Positions 17,518-26,785 of a DNA stretch of 43,184 nucleotides are shown here, piece after piece; within the stretch, counting starts at the first letter, position 1; every line of letters starts with the position of its first letter. The DNA comes from Rubrivivax sp. (lineage in GTDB: Bacteria > Pseudomonadota > Gammaproteobacteria > Burkholderiales > Burkholderiaceae_C). The translations under genes and the position numbers were made by a program. The stretch covers positions 1-43,184 of the forward strand of contig JAHECC010000014.1 in NCBI GenBank assembly GCA_024641965.1, in the 5' to 3' direction. The notes under the pieces were generated by a model, which worked only from the letters and a program-made list of their open reading frames with translations, did not search any database and was not told the origin of the DNA.

Positions 17518-17531
17518 TCACCGTTTAGGGA
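17518..17531 (+). promoter_or_regulatory. Candidate TetR operator, site D
   Basis: TCACCGTTTAGGGA shares 11 of 14 positions with site C, including the central ACCGTTT. It lies 50 bp before the PhyH start and 150 bp from the divergent tctC start, so it could control one or both arms of the island. Assignment is by comparison with the other three sites. Confidence 0.5.
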
Positions 17532-17580
17532 TTACACTGCGCCAGGTGGCCCATGCAAGCGGGCCAGGAGCAGCGGCACG

Positions 17581-18324
17581 ATGCAACTCAGCGACGGCGA
17601 CCTGGCGGTCTATCGCCACACCGGTCACCTGACCGTGCCGGGCTTGTTCGACCTTGGCCGCACACAGTGCCTGATCGACGACATCCAGGATTGGGGCGAA
17701 TCCTTCCTGGCGCAGCTTCAGCCGCAACAACGCGCCTGGTACCTCGACGGCGGCGTCAAGGCCGGCGAGGTGCTGCGCAAGCTCGACAACCCGCACCACC
17801 ACCGGCCGGTGGTGCGTGAGCTGGCACGCACGCCGGCCCTGGTGGAACGGGTCGAATCGATCATCGGCCCGGGCGTTTCGGTGTACTTCAGCCAGGTTTT
17901 CTTCAAGCCGCCCGAGGGCGGTGGCCCCAAGCCGGCCCATCAGGACAACTTCTACTTCGGCCCCAACGACGAAGAAGGCGTGGTCACCGCCTGGATCGCG
18001 CTCGACGACGCCACGCTGGACAACGGTTGCCTGTATTTCGGCGAGGGCTCGAACCTCGGCCCGGTCTACCCGCACGAGGCGCCGCCCGGTGAACCCTACA
18101 ACCTGCAGCTGCCGGGCGCACTGCTGGCACGTCAGCCGATGACCCCGGCGCCGGTGAAACGCGGTGGCGTGTCCTTCCACCACGGCAACACCTTTCACCA
18201 GTCGGCGGCGAACCTGTCGAAGCGCTGGCGGCGCGCCTGCGCCTTGCACTATGTCAACGCGCACACCTTTTTCGAGCACCCGGCGCTGCCCTACGACACC
18301 GCACTGACGCTGCGCATCAGCTGA
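17581..18324 (+). CDS. Phytanoyl-CoA dioxygenase (PhyH) family Fe(II)/2-oxoglutarate oxygenase
   Basis: The 247-residue protein has the double-stranded beta-helix fold of PhyH oxygenases. The iron triad is visible: H120 and D122 in AHQDNFYF, and the distal H206 in [10 protein letters not shown] conserved arginine cluster ([12 protein letters not shown], about 213-224) can bind the 2-oxoglutarate carboxylate. PhyH-family enzymes hydroxylate or demethylate small molecules as well as fatty acyl-CoAs. The DNPHHHRPV and [10 protein letters not shown] segments recur in many bacterial homologues of unknown substrate. It leads the plus-strand arm with Gfo/Idh, DUF993 and epimerase-like genes, 34 bp before the next. 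A catabolic first step is inferred from that order. Confidence 0.85.
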   Translation: MQLSDGDLAVYRHTGHLTVPGLFDLGRTQCLIDDIQDWGESFLAQLQPQQRAWYLDGGVKAGEVLRKLDNPHHHRPVVRELARTPALVERVESIIGPGVSVYFSQVFFKPPEGGGPKPAHQDNFYFGPNDEEGVVTAWIALDDATLDNGCLYFGEGSNLGPVYPHEAPPGEPYNLQLPGALLARQPMTPAPVKRGGVSFHHGNTFHQSAANLSKRWRRACALHYVNAHTFFEHPALPYDTALTLRIS

Positions 18325-18358
18325 TACGGCCGCATTCCCACCCATCGAGTCCAAGCAC

Positions 18359-19522
18359 ATGAGCACTCAACCCCTCGGCATCATCATGCACGGCGTGACC
18401 GGTCGCATGGGCATGAACCAGCACCTGATCCGCTCGATCGTGGCGATCCGTAACCAGGGCGGCGTCACCTTGGCAAACGGCCAGCGCGTCATGCCCGAGC
18501 CGGTGCTGATCGGCCGCAACGCCGAGAAGGTCGAAGCGCTGGCACGTGAACACGGCATCAATCGCTGGGGCACGAACCTCGATGCCGCGCTGGAAAGCCG
18601 CGACGACACGGTCTTCTTCGACGCCGGCACCACGCAGATGCGCCCGACGCTGCTGGCCAAGGCGCTGCGTGCCGGCAAGCACGTGTATTGTGAGAAGCCG
18701 ATCGCCACCAACCTGAACGAAGCGGTCGAGATCGCGCGGCTGGCGCAGGCCTCGGGGCTGAAGCACGGCGCGGTGCAGGACAAGCTGTTCCTGCCGGGGC
18801 TGCGCAAGCTGGACATGCTCAAGCGTGCCGGTTTCTTCGGCCGCATCCTCAGCGTGCGCATCGAGTTCGGCTATTGGGTCTTCGAAGGCGACCTGCAGCC
18901 GATCCAGCGGCCGAGTTGGAACTACCGAGCCGAGGACGGCGGCGGCATCATCCTCGACATGGTGTGCCATTGGCGCTATGTGCTGGACAACCTGTTCGGC
19001 GAAGTGCAATCGGTGAGCTGCCTGGGCGCGACGCATATCCCGCGGCGCTGGGACGAAGCCGGTCAGCCCTATGCCGCCACTGCCGACGATGCCGCCTATG
19101 CCACCTTCCAGCTCAAGGGCCCGCAAGGTGAAGTAGTGGTGGCGCAGATCAACAGTTCATGGACAACCCGAGTTCGGCGCGACGACCTGGTGACCTTTCA
19201 TGTCGACGGCACGCATGGCTCGGCGGTGGCCGGCCTGCAGGAATGCCGCGCCCAATCGCGCGTGACCACGCCGCGCCCGGTGTGGAACCCGGACGTCAAG
19301 CAGTCGATGAACTTCTTCGCACAGTGGCAGGAGGTGCCCGACACAGAAGCCTACGACAACGGCTTCAAGATCCAGTGGGAAGCCTTCATTCGCCACGTCG
19401 TCGAGGATGCGCCCTATCGCTGGACGCTGCCCGAGGGTGCCAAGGGCGTGCAGTTGGTCGAATCCGCGTTGCAGAGTTGGAAGGAAAGGCGTTGGGTCGA
19501 CGTACCGGCGCTCGTGCTGTGA
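18359..19522 (+). CDS. Gfo/Idh/MocA-family NAD(P)-dependent oxidoreductase
   Basis: The 387-residue protein has an N-terminal Rossmann domain with the loop HGVTGRMG (11-18), and the diagnostic YCEKPIA motif whose K113 is in the active site. The C-terminal dehydrogenase domain carries [17 protein letters not shown], which supplies the catalytic histidine region. Family enzymes oxidise hydroxyl groups of sugars, sugar acids, cyclitols and glycosides. The nucleotide loop GxTGRMG resembles the DapB-like variant rather than the common GxGxxG. It is 34 bp downstream of the PhyH gene and 8 bp before the DUF993 gene, so one transcript is likely. Confidence 0.88.
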   Translation: MSTQPLGIIMHGVTGRMGMNQHLIRSIVAIRNQGGVTLANGQRVMPEPVLIGRNAEKVEALAREHGINRWGTNLDAALESRDDTVFFDAGTTQMRPTLLAKALRAGKHVYCEKPIATNLNEAVEIARLAQASGLKHGAVQDKLFLPGLRKLDMLKRAGFFGRILSVRIEFGYWVFEGDLQPIQRPSWNYRAEDGGGIILDMVCHWRYVLDNLFGEVQSVSCLGATHIPRRWDEAGQPYAATADDAAYATFQLKGPQGEVVVAQINSSWTTRVRRDDLVTFHVDGTHGSAVAGLQECRAQSRVTTPRPVWNPDVKQSMNFFAQWQEVPDTEAYDNGFKIQWEAFIRHVVEDAPYRWTLPEGAKGVQLVESALQSWKERRWVDVPALVL

Positions 19523-19530
19523 GTGCCGCA

Positions 19531-20715
19531 ATGAAGATCACCCTGCCCTGCGCCGATGGCTCGCTGCAGCCATACACGCTGCGCGGACGCGGAGCATTCA
19601 TACCCGCGTCAGCCGGCACGAAGCTGAACCGCGTCGCCTACTCGGCCGCGCACGTGGTGGCTGACGCGCGCGCCGACATCGACCCCTGGCTGCAATGCGC
19701 GATCGACTGGGACGCGACCATCGCCTATCGCCGACGCCTCTGGGGCATGGGCCTGGGCGTGGCCGAGGCGATGGACACCGCGCAGCGCGGCATGGGCCTG
19801 GACTGGCCGACCTCGCTGGAACTGATTCGGCGCTCGATCGAGGCCTCACACGAGGTACCTGGTGCCTTCCTGGCCAGCGGCTGCGGTACCGACCACCTGG
19901 CGCCGGAGAATGCGAAGACCGTCGACGACATCATCCGCGCCTATGAAACGCAGATGGCAGCCATCGAGAAGCTTGGCGGCAAGCTGATCGTCATGGCCAG
20001 CCGGGCATTGGCGCGCGTGGCGCGCTCACCCGCCGACTACGAGCGCGTCTATCAGCGCGTATTGAGCCAAGCGCGTGAGCCGGTGATCCTGCACTGGCTG
20101 GGCGACATGTTCGACCCTGCCCTGAAGGGTTACTGGGGCAGCGATGACATCGACACGGCGATGAACACCGCGCTGGGCATCATCGAAGCGCATGCCGACA
20201 AGGTCGACGGCATCAAGATCTCGCTGCTCGACAAGGACAAGGAAATCGCCATGCGCCGGCGCCTGCCGGCGCATGTGCGCATGTACACCGGCGACGACTT
20301 CAACTATGCCGAGTTGATTGCCGGCGACGGTGTCGGTGACTCGCCGACGCAGCAGCACAGCGACGCGCTGCTCGGCATCTTCGACGCGATCGCGCCTGCG
20401 GCCAGCGCCGCGCTGGCCGCGCTGGCAAATGGGGACGAAGCGCGCTTTCACGCCATCCTGTCGCCGACGGTGCCGCTGTCGCGCCACATCTTCAAGGCGC
20501 CGACACGCTTCTACAAGACCGGCGTGGTCTTCATGGCCTGGATCAACGGCCACCAGGACCATTTCGTCATGGTCGGCGGGCAGCAGAGCACCCGCTCACT
20601 GCCACATCTGGCGGAGTTGTTCCGCCTTGCCGACGCGGCCGGGCTGATCGAACAGCCCGATCTGGCACTCCGGCGCATGAAGACGCTGCTCGCCCTGCAC
20701 GGTGTCGAGGACTGA
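19531..20715 (+). CDS. DUF993-family, dihydrodipicolinate synthase-like TIM-barrel protein
   Basis: The 394-residue product matches the DUF993 family in length and sequence style. It looks like a class I aldolase barrel: K229 in VDGIKISLLD sits where the Schiff-base lysine of the dihydrodipicolinate synthase superfamily (GIKDS) is found. The DDFNYAELIAGDGVGDS segment follows as a likely phosphate or carboxylate loop. A retro-aldol or dehydratase reaction on an oxidised sugar-like substrate is inferred; I know of no assigned reaction for this family. ATG 19531 is used; an in-frame GTG at 19519 overlaps the upstream stop and is also possible. The next gene starts 7 bp downstream. Confidence 0.8.
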   Translation: MKITLPCADGSLQPYTLRGRGAFIPASAGTKLNRVAYSAAHVVADARADIDPWLQCAIDWDATIAYRRRLWGMGLGVAEAMDTAQRGMGLDWPTSLELIRRSIEASHEVPGAFLASGCGTDHLAPENAKTVDDIIRAYETQMAAIEKLGGKLIVMASRALARVARSPADYERVYQRVLSQAREPVILHWLGDMFDPALKGYWGSDDIDTAMNTALGIIEAHADKVDGIKISLLDKDKEIAMRRRLPAHVRMYTGDDFNYAELIAGDGVGDSPTQQHSDALLGIFDAIAPAASAALAALANGDEARFHAILSPTVPLSRHIFKAPTRFYKTGVVFMAWINGHQDHFVMVGGQQSTRSLPHLAELFRLADAAGLIEQPDLALRRMKTLLALHGVED

Positions 20716-20722
20716 AACGCCG

Positions 20723-21601
20723 ATGCGCGATTTCTCGCAGGACCATCGCTGGCTGTCGATCAATACCGCCACGGTGCGCAGGCAGCGTGGCAAGGATTGG
20801 CCTTTGCTCGACATCCTGGACGCCTGCGCCGAACGCGGCATCCGCGCGGTGGCGCCCTGGCGCGACCAGGTTGCCGCTTCCGGCCTGTCGGCCACCGCCG
20901 CGAAACTGAAGGCGCACGGGCTCGAGCTTTCGGGCTACTGCCGCGGCGGCATGTTCACCTACACCGACGCCGCCAGCCGCCAGGCGGTACGCGACGACAA
21001 CCGCCGCGCGCTCGACGAAGCCTGCACGCTGGGTGCGCCCTGCCTGGTGCTGGTGGTCGGCGGACTGCCCGGTGCGCTGGCCGGCAAGGCGGCACACCGC
21101 GACATCGCCGCAGCGCGCGAACAGGTCAACGAAGGCATCGCCGCGCTGCTGCATGATGCGCGCGAACGCGCGATGCCGCTGGCGATCGAGCCGCTGCACC
21201 CGATGTACGCGGCCGACCGTGCCTGCATCAACACGCTGGAACAGGCATTGGATGTCTGCGACCTGCTCGACCCGCAGCGCAGCGGCGCGCTCGGCGTGGC
21301 GGTCGACGTGTATCACGTCTGGTGGGACCCGAAGCTGCTGGCGATGATCGAACGCGCCGGGCGCGAAAGACTGCTCGCCTTCCATGTCTGCGACTGGCTC
21401 ACGCCGACCACCGACCTGCTCGAGGACCGCGGCATGATGGGCGACGGCGTGATCGACATTCCGCGCATCCGCGCCGCAGTCGAAGCGCAGGGTTTCGCGG
21501 GCTACAGCGAAGTGGAGATCTTCTCCTCGCGCAACTGGTGGCAACGCGACGGCGCTGAAGTGCTGGACACCTGCACCCAGCGGCATCGCCGCTGCGTGTA
21601 G
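20723..21601 (+). CDS. Second sugar phosphate isomerase/epimerase-like TIM barrel
   Basis: The 292-residue protein belongs to the xylose-isomerase-like/AP-endonuclease 2 superfamily. Metal ligands are recognisable at E156 (LAIEPLHP), D195 (AVDVYHVWW), H221 (FHVCDW) and E265 (SEVEIFSS), in strand order along the barrel. The N-terminal ATVRRQRGKDWPLLDILDAC segment is unlike the other barrel protein at 13412. It ends the plus-strand arm headed by the PhyH gene, and it converges with an MFS gene, leaving only four bases between. Enzymes of this type often act with Gfo/Idh oxidoreductases on keto-sugars or cyclitols, which supports a shared pathway here. Confidence 0.85.
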   Translation: MRDFSQDHRWLSINTATVRRQRGKDWPLLDILDACAERGIRAVAPWRDQVAASGLSATAAKLKAHGLELSGYCRGGMFTYTDAASRQAVRDDNRRALDEACTLGAPCLVLVVGGLPGALAGKAAHRDIAAAREQVNEGIAALLHDARERAMPLAIEPLHPMYAADRACINTLEQALDVCDLLDPQRSGALGVAVDVYHVWWDPKLLAMIERAGRERLLAFHVCDWLTPTTDLLEDRGMMGDGVIDIPRIRAAVEAQGFAGYSEVEIFSSRNWWQRDGAEVLDTCTQRHRRCV

Positions 21602-21605
21602 CCGC

Positions 21606-22844
21606 TCAAGCGGCCACCGGTGTCAGTGCCGTGCGCCGCGCCTTGCGCACGTTGAAGGCGTTGACGATCAGCACCCCCTGCAGCACGGCCAGCGCCAGCC
21701 ATACGCTGCGATAGGCGCCATGGTCCATCAACGTGCCGATGACCAGCGGCACCACCGCCTGGCCGATGTCCAGCCCGGCGTAGACCACGCCGTAGACACG
21801 CCCAGTGGCGTTGTCCGGCGCCGAGGCCTTGACCAGCAAGTCGCGCGACGGGCCGGCCAGCCCGGCGGCAAAGCCCATCGCGCCGAACAACACCGGCACC
21901 GACCAACCAGGCACATCGCTGAAGCCGAGCAGCAGCGCGAAGCCGGCCGCCAGGGCGAAGGCCACGCCGACGATGCGCTCGCAGCGGTCTGGGTCGGACG
22001 CCAGGAAGCCGCCCACGACCATGCCGCCTGCCGCGCAGACCATGTACACCGTCAGGCAGATCGCCGCCAGGTGCACCGGCACGTCGTGCAGCAATCGCGC
22101 CGATTCGGGCGCGAAGCTTTGCACGATCGACAACGCACCGGCATAGAAGAAGAAGAACGAAAAGCACATCCAAACCGCCGGGATCTTCAGGAAGTCCAGC
22201 GGCCCCTCTGCGGGCGCGGTGGATGCCGGGTCATGCGCCGGTGGCGTGGCACGGGGCAAGCTCAACTCCGCGCGGTTGAACCACAGCACGGCGAGCACCG
22301 CAAAGGCCAGCAGCGCAGCGCAAACCAGCGCCACGCGCCAGGAAGCGGCCAGCGTGATGGGCACCAGCAACGCCGGCGCCAGCGCCCAGCCCAGGCTGCC
22401 GGTGATGCCGTGCACGCTGTAGGCATGGCCCAGGCGCTGCTTGGCCACCTTGCGGTTCAGCAGGCTGTAGTCCACCGGATGGAACACGCCGTTGCCGGTA
22501 CCGGCCACCACCGAAAAGAAGGCCAGCATCCAGTAGCTGGTGCTGGCGGCGTAACCCAGTGCGGCCACGCCCAGCAGCCCCAGCCCGGCAAACAGGATCG
22601 GCCGCGGGCCATAGCGGTCGACCCAGAAACCCGACAGCGCCTGCACGGCGCACGAGACGACAAAGAAGATCGTCAGCAGGAAGCCCAGCTGCGCATAGCT
22701 GACATCGAAGGCCTCCTTCAGCCACGGAAACAGCGGCGCCAGCAACAACTGGCTGAAGTGGCTGATGCAATGCGCCAACCCGACCAGCCCGATGACGGTG
22801 GCGTCCTGGCGCAGATTGGGCAGAGGCAAGGTCGATGAACTCAT
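21606..22844 (-). CDS. MFS transporter, Fsr/YjiJ-like
   Basis: The 412-residue protein has 12 predicted transmembrane helices and the MFS loop motif between helices 2 and 3 (GFWVDRYGPRPILF). The early segment AHCISHFSQLLLAPLFPWLKE resembles the fosmidomycin-resistance (Fsr) branch. Export or import cannot be decided. It is convergent with the end of the epimerase gene and divergent from nadA, so it may belong to the catabolic island or stand alone. No candidate TetR site is seen in its 128-bp upstream gap. ATG 22844 gives the expected N-terminus; an in-frame upstream extension is out of family. Confidence 0.85.
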   Translation of the reverse strand: MSSSTLPLPNLRQDATVIGLVGLAHCISHFSQLLLAPLFPWLKEAFDVSYAQLGFLLTIFFVVSCAVQALSGFWVDRYGPRPILFAGLGLLGVAALGYAASTSYWMLAFFSVVAGTGNGVFHPVDYSLLNRKVAKQRLGHAYSVHGITGSLGWALAPALLVPITLAASWRVALVCAALLAFAVLAVLWFNRAELSLPRATPPAHDPASTAPAEGPLDFLKIPAVWMCFSFFFFYAGALSIVQSFAPESARLLHDVPVHLAAICLTVYMVCAAGGMVVGGFLASDPDRCERIVGVAFALAAGFALLLGFSDVPGWSVPVLFGAMGFAAGLAGPSRDLLVKASAPDNATGRVYGVVYAGLDIGQAVVPLVIGTLMDHGAYRSVWLALAVLQGVLIVNAFNVRKARRTALTPVAA

Positions 22845-22972
22845 GGGCAGGGCAGGATCGCAAGACGCCGAAGCGCGCCGGAGATTGTCCGCGAAGCGAG
22901 GCGGGCCCGCGTCGCGCACGCGTCACTTGATATTTCGGCGTGGGCTACGATCTCAAAGTCATTGGAGCCACC

Positions 22973-24085
22973 ATGAGTGCCGTGCTGTACGACTTCACCC
23001 GCCAGGACGCGAGCGGCGCCTCGTGCACCGCCCATGCCTGGGCCAAGGTGCCCGAGCCGCTGAGCGAGGCGCAGCGCACCGCGCACATGGCCCGTGCTGC
23101 CGCGCTGCTGAAGTCGCAGGACGCGGTGCTGGTGGCGCACTACTACGTCGACGGCGACCTGCAGGACCTTGCCCAGCAGACCGGCGGCTGTGTTGCCGAT
23201 TCGCTCGAAATGGCGCGCTTCGGCCGCGACCATCCGGCGAAGACGCTGGTCGTGGCTGGTGTGCGCTTCATGGGTGAAAGCGCGAAGATCCTGTCGCCGC
23301 AAAAGCGTGTGCTGATGCCCGACCTGGAGGCCACCTGCTCGCTCGACCTGGGCTGCCCGGCCGATGCCTTCGGTGCCTTCTGCGACGCGCACCCCGATCG
23401 CAAGGTGGTGGTCTATGCCAATACCAGCGCTGCGGTGAAGGCGCGCGCCGACTGGATGGTCACGAGTTCCTGCGCGCTGGCCATCGTCAACCACCTGAAG
23501 GAACAAGGCGAGAAGATCCTGTGGGCGCCCGACCGCCACCTGGGCCGCTACATCCAGGAGCACACCGGCGCCGACATGCTGCTGTGGCAGGGCGAGTGCA
23601 TGGTGCACGACGAGTTCAAGGCGCTCGAGCTGAAACTGCTGCGCGAAGCGCATCCGCAGGCCATGGTGCTGGTTCACCCGGAGTCGCCCGAAGGCGTCGT
23701 GCGCCAGGCGCATGTGGTCGGCTCGACCACGCAACTGCTGAAGGCGGTGACCGATGGCGACGCGCCGGAATACATCATCGCCACCGACAACGGGCTGATG
23801 CACCGCATGCGCCAGCTGGCACCGGACAAGCTGCTGCTCGAGGCGCCCACGGCCGGCAACAGCGCCACCTGCAAGAGCTGCGCGCACTGCCCGTGGATGG
23901 CGATGAATGCGCTGCAAGGCGTCGTCGCCTGCCTGGAACAAGGCAGCGGCGCGATCGAGGTCGACGAAGCGGTGCGCCGCCGCGCACTCGGCTGCATCGA
24001 ACGCATGCTCGACTTCGTGGCGCGCCATCCGGACAGCGTGGCGCAGCCGCAGCGCGGCTTCGTGCCGGACATAGGCGTGGCATGA
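22973..24085 (+). CDS. nadA: Quinolinate synthase A
   Basis: The 370-residue enzyme condenses iminoaspartate with dihydroxyacetone phosphate to quinolinate in de novo NAD synthesis. It is a [4Fe-4S] protein, and the three cluster cysteines are at C122 ([11 protein letters not shown]), C209 (GECMVH) and C306 ([11 protein letters not shown]). [14 protein letters not shown] and [11 protein letters not shown] are family signatures. A GGAG site precedes ATG 22973. The stop overlaps the nadC start by 4 bp, so quinolinate production and use are coupled. The nadB gene supplying iminoaspartate lies convergently just after nadC. Confidence 0.97.
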   Translation: MSAVLYDFTRQDASGASCTAHAWAKVPEPLSEAQRTAHMARAAALLKSQDAVLVAHYYVDGDLQDLAQQTGGCVADSLEMARFGRDHPAKTLVVAGVRFMGESAKILSPQKRVLMPDLEATCSLDLGCPADAFGAFCDAHPDRKVVVYANTSAAVKARADWMVTSSCALAIVNHLKEQGEKILWAPDRHLGRYIQEHTGADMLLWQGECMVHDEFKALELKLLREAHPQAMVLVHPESPEGVVRQAHVVGSTTQLLKAVTDGDAPEYIIATDNGLMHRMRQLAPDKLLLEAPTAGNSATCKSCAHCPWMAMNALQGVVACLEQGSGAIEVDEAVRRRALGCIERMLDFVARHPDSVAQPQRGFVPDIGVA

Positions 24086-24945
24086 AGTTCGCGGCCAACG
24101 AGACCCTGGCACAGGCACGCGCGCGCAACATCCGCGACGCGTTGCTCGAAGACCTGGGTACCGGTGACTGGACGGCACTGCTCGTGCCCGAAGGCCGTCC
24201 GGTGCGCGCGACGGTGCGCGTGCGCGAGGACGCCGTGCTGTGCGGCCGCGATTGGTTCGACGGCGTGCTGCTGGCGCTGGATGCAGGTGCGAGAGTCGAA
24301 TGGCACTTCGGTGAAGGAGATGACATGCCGGCCGACAGCATCGTCTGCCGCATCCAGGCCGATGGCCGTGCACTGCTCTCGGCCGAGCGGCCGGCGCTGA
24401 ACTTCCTGCAACTGCTCGGCGCCACCGCCACGGCCACGCGGCGCCATGTGCGCGCCATCGAAGGTGTGTCGCCCAACCCGAAGGGCTGCGCCGTCCTCGA
24501 CACACGCAAGACGATCCCCGGCCTGCGACTGGCGCAGAAGTATGCGGTGCGTGTCGGCGGGGGAAGCAACCAGCGTCTTGCGCTGTGGCACGGCATCCTG
24601 ATCAAGGAAAACCACATCGCCGCCGCCGGCGGTGTAGCCGCAGCCATGCGCCAGGCGCTGGCGCTGAACGCCGGCGTGGACATCCAGATCGAGGTGGAGA
24701 ACCTCGCTCAGTTGCAGCAGGCACTGGAGGCGGGCGCCCGCAGCGTGCTGCTCGACAACTTCAATCTTGCCGATGTGGCCAGGGCCGTCGATCTTTCAGC
24801 CGGCCTTGCGCTGCTCGAGGTGTCCGGCGGCGTGACCCTGGATCGGCTGCGCGAAATTGCCGCCACCGGTGTCGACCGCATCTCCATCGGCAGTCTGACG
24901 AAGGACCTGCGCGCCATCGACTATTCGATGCGCGTGGAGGGCTGA
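24082..24945 (+). CDS. nadC: Nicotinate-nucleotide pyrophosphorylase (quinolinate phosphoribosyltransferase)
   Basis: The 287-residue protein converts quinolinate and PRPP to nicotinate mononucleotide. Family motifs are present in order: the N-terminal [40 protein letters not shown] with its substrate-binding arginines and lysines, then [17 protein letters not shown] and VSGGVTLD near the C-terminus. Length is standard. It starts inside the nadA stop codon (ATGA overlap) and ends five bases before the convergent nadB stop. Confidence 0.97.
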   Translation: MKFAANETLAQARARNIRDALLEDLGTGDWTALLVPEGRPVRATVRVREDAVLCGRDWFDGVLLALDAGARVEWHFGEGDDMPADSIVCRIQADGRALLSAERPALNFLQLLGATATATRRHVRAIEGVSPNPKGCAVLDTRKTIPGLRLAQKYAVRVGGGSNQRLALWHGILIKENHIAAAGGVAAAMRQALALNAGVDIQIEVENLAQLQQALEAGARSVLLDNFNLADVARAVDLSAGLALLEVSGGVTLDRLREIAATGVDRISIGSLTKDLRAIDYSMRVEG

Positions 24946-24950
24946 AGCCC

Positions 24951-26594
24951 TCAATCCTTGCGCTGCACGCTGCGCGCGCGGCGCGTCAGCACGGTCGGGA
25001 AGCTCACCGGCAAGGGCTGCGGGAAATCACGGCTGAAGTGCAAGCCGCGGCTTTCGTGGCGCGTCAGCGCCGAACGCACGATCAGTTCGGCACATACCAC
25101 CAGGTTGCGCAGCTCGAGCAGGTCACGCGTGACGCGGAAATGCGCGTAGTACTCATCGATCTCGCTCTTCAACAGCTTGATGCGATGCAACGCGCGCTCC
25201 AGCCGGCGCGTGGTGCGCACGATGCCGACATAGTTCCACATCACCAGCCGCAGTTCGTCCCAGTTGTGCGCGATGACCACTTGCTCGTCGGCGTCCTCGA
25301 CCTGGCTTTCGTCCCAGTCGGGCACACCCGCCGAGGGTTGGGCATCCGACTGCAGGATGCGCTCGGCGCAGCTCCTGCCCAGCACCACGCATTCGAGCAA
25401 CGAGTTGCTGGCCAGCCGGTTGGCACCATGCAGGCCGGTGTAAGTGGTCTCGCCCACGGCGTAGAGGCCGACCAGATCGGTGCGGCCGTCCAGATCGGTG
25501 ACCACGCCGCCGCAGGTGTAGTGCGCAGCCGGCACCACCGGAATTGGTGCTCTTGCAATGTCGATGCCGAGTTGCAGGCAACGTGCATGGATCGTCGGGA
25601 AATGCGATTTCAGGAAGCTCTCACCCAGGTGCGTGGCATCGAGCCACACATGGTCCAGGCCATGCTTCTTCATCTCGAAGTCGATGGCGCGGGCGACGAT
25701 GTCGCGCGGCGCCAGTTCAGCGCGTGCATCGTGCTGCGGCATGAAGCGCCCGGCGTCACCCTCCAGGTTAGGCAGCCTGAGCAAGGCACCCTCGCCGCGC
25801 AGCGCCTCGGTGATGAGGAAGCTGCGCTCTTGCGGGTGGTACAGGCAGGTGGGGTGGAACTGGATGAACTCCATGTTGCCGACGCGGCACCCCGCACGCC
25901 AGGCCATGGCGATGCCATCGCCGGTGGCGGTGTCGGGGTTGCTGGTGTAGCGGTAGACCTTGCCGACGCCGCCCGTGGCCAGCACCACCGCCGAGGCGTG
26001 CAGCGTCTCCACGCGCTGGCGATCCATGTCCAGCGCGTACACGCCGTGGCAACGCGGCACCTCGTTGCCGGCGTCGTGGTGCAGCAGCCGCGTGGTGATC
26101 AGGTCCACCGCCATCCAGCGCTCGCGCAGGCTGATGTTCGGATGGGCACGCGCCTTGTCCAGCAGCGCTTCGTGGATGGCACGGCCGGTGGCATCGGCAG
26201 CATGCGCAATGCGCCGCACCGCATGGCCACCTTCGCGCGTCAGGTGCAGGCCCAGCGGCCCCTCCGGGTCCATCGAAAAAGGCACTCCCTGCTTCACCAG
26301 CCAGGCCACGGCCATCGCACTGCGCTCGGCAATGAAACGCGCGGTGTGCTCGTCGACCAGGCCGGCGCCGGCATCCTGGGTGTCGCGCACATGCGATTCG
26401 ACGCTGTCGTCGTCACCGAGCACGCCGACGATGCCACCCTGCGCCCACGAGGTGGCGCCCTCGTCGAGCCGGCGCTTGGCCAACACCACCACCGGACGGT
26501 CCTGCGCCACCTGCAGCGCCACAGCCAGGCCGGCCAATCCGGCGCCGACCACGACCACGGGAAGCGCGTTCGCGCGCGATGAGCCTTGTGCCAT
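24951..26594 (-). CDS. nadB: L-aspartate oxidase
   Basis: The 547-residue flavoprotein oxidises L-aspartate to iminoaspartate for NadA. The FAD-binding GAGLAGLAVAL motif lies near residues 15-25. It is followed by ATSWAQGGIVGVLGDDDS, the substrate-binding EFIQFHPTCLYHP, AHYTCGGVVTDLDGRT and HGANRLASNSLLE, all diagnostic of NadB in the succinate dehydrogenase/fumarate reductase flavoprotein family. ATG 26594 (MAQGSSRANALPVVVV) places the Rossmann fold at the expected distance; a longer frame upstream is not credible. It is convergent with nadC and divergent from the unassigned gene at 26786. Confidence 0.96.
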   Translation of the reverse strand: MAQGSSRANALPVVVVGAGLAGLAVALQVAQDRPVVVLAKRRLDEGATSWAQGGIVGVLGDDDSVESHVRDTQDAGAGLVDEHTARFIAERSAMAVAWLVKQGVPFSMDPEGPLGLHLTREGGHAVRRIAHAADATGRAIHEALLDKARAHPNISLRERWMAVDLITTRLLHHDAGNEVPRCHGVYALDMDRQRVETLHASAVVLATGGVGKVYRYTSNPDTATGDGIAMAWRAGCRVGNMEFIQFHPTCLYHPQERSFLITEALRGEGALLRLPNLEGDAGRFMPQHDARAELAPRDIVARAIDFEMKKHGLDHVWLDATHLGESFLKSHFPTIHARCLQLGIDIARAPIPVVPAAHYTCGGVVTDLDGRTDLVGLYAVGETTYTGLHGANRLASNSLLECVVLGRSCAERILQSDAQPSAGVPDWDESQVEDADEQVVIAHNWDELRLVMWNYVGIVRTTRRLERALHRIKLLKSEIDEYYAHFRVTRDLLELRNLVVCAELIVRSALTRHESRGLHFSRDFPQPLPVSFPTVLTRRARSVQRKD

Positions 26595-26785
26595 GGGTCG
26601 GGTTGCGAAGCCTCGGAACGGCCATTCTAAAGAGCGCCGCGTTCGCCAACAGATGCACGCCGGCAACGGATCGTTGTGGCCGATCGCACACCCAGGCTGC
26701 CGGCCGCGCCTTAAACTCGGCGGCGTCACTGCAAGCGCCATTCAACCGCGGCTGCCGACGCTGCCGCGACCCACCGGGCCCCGCG

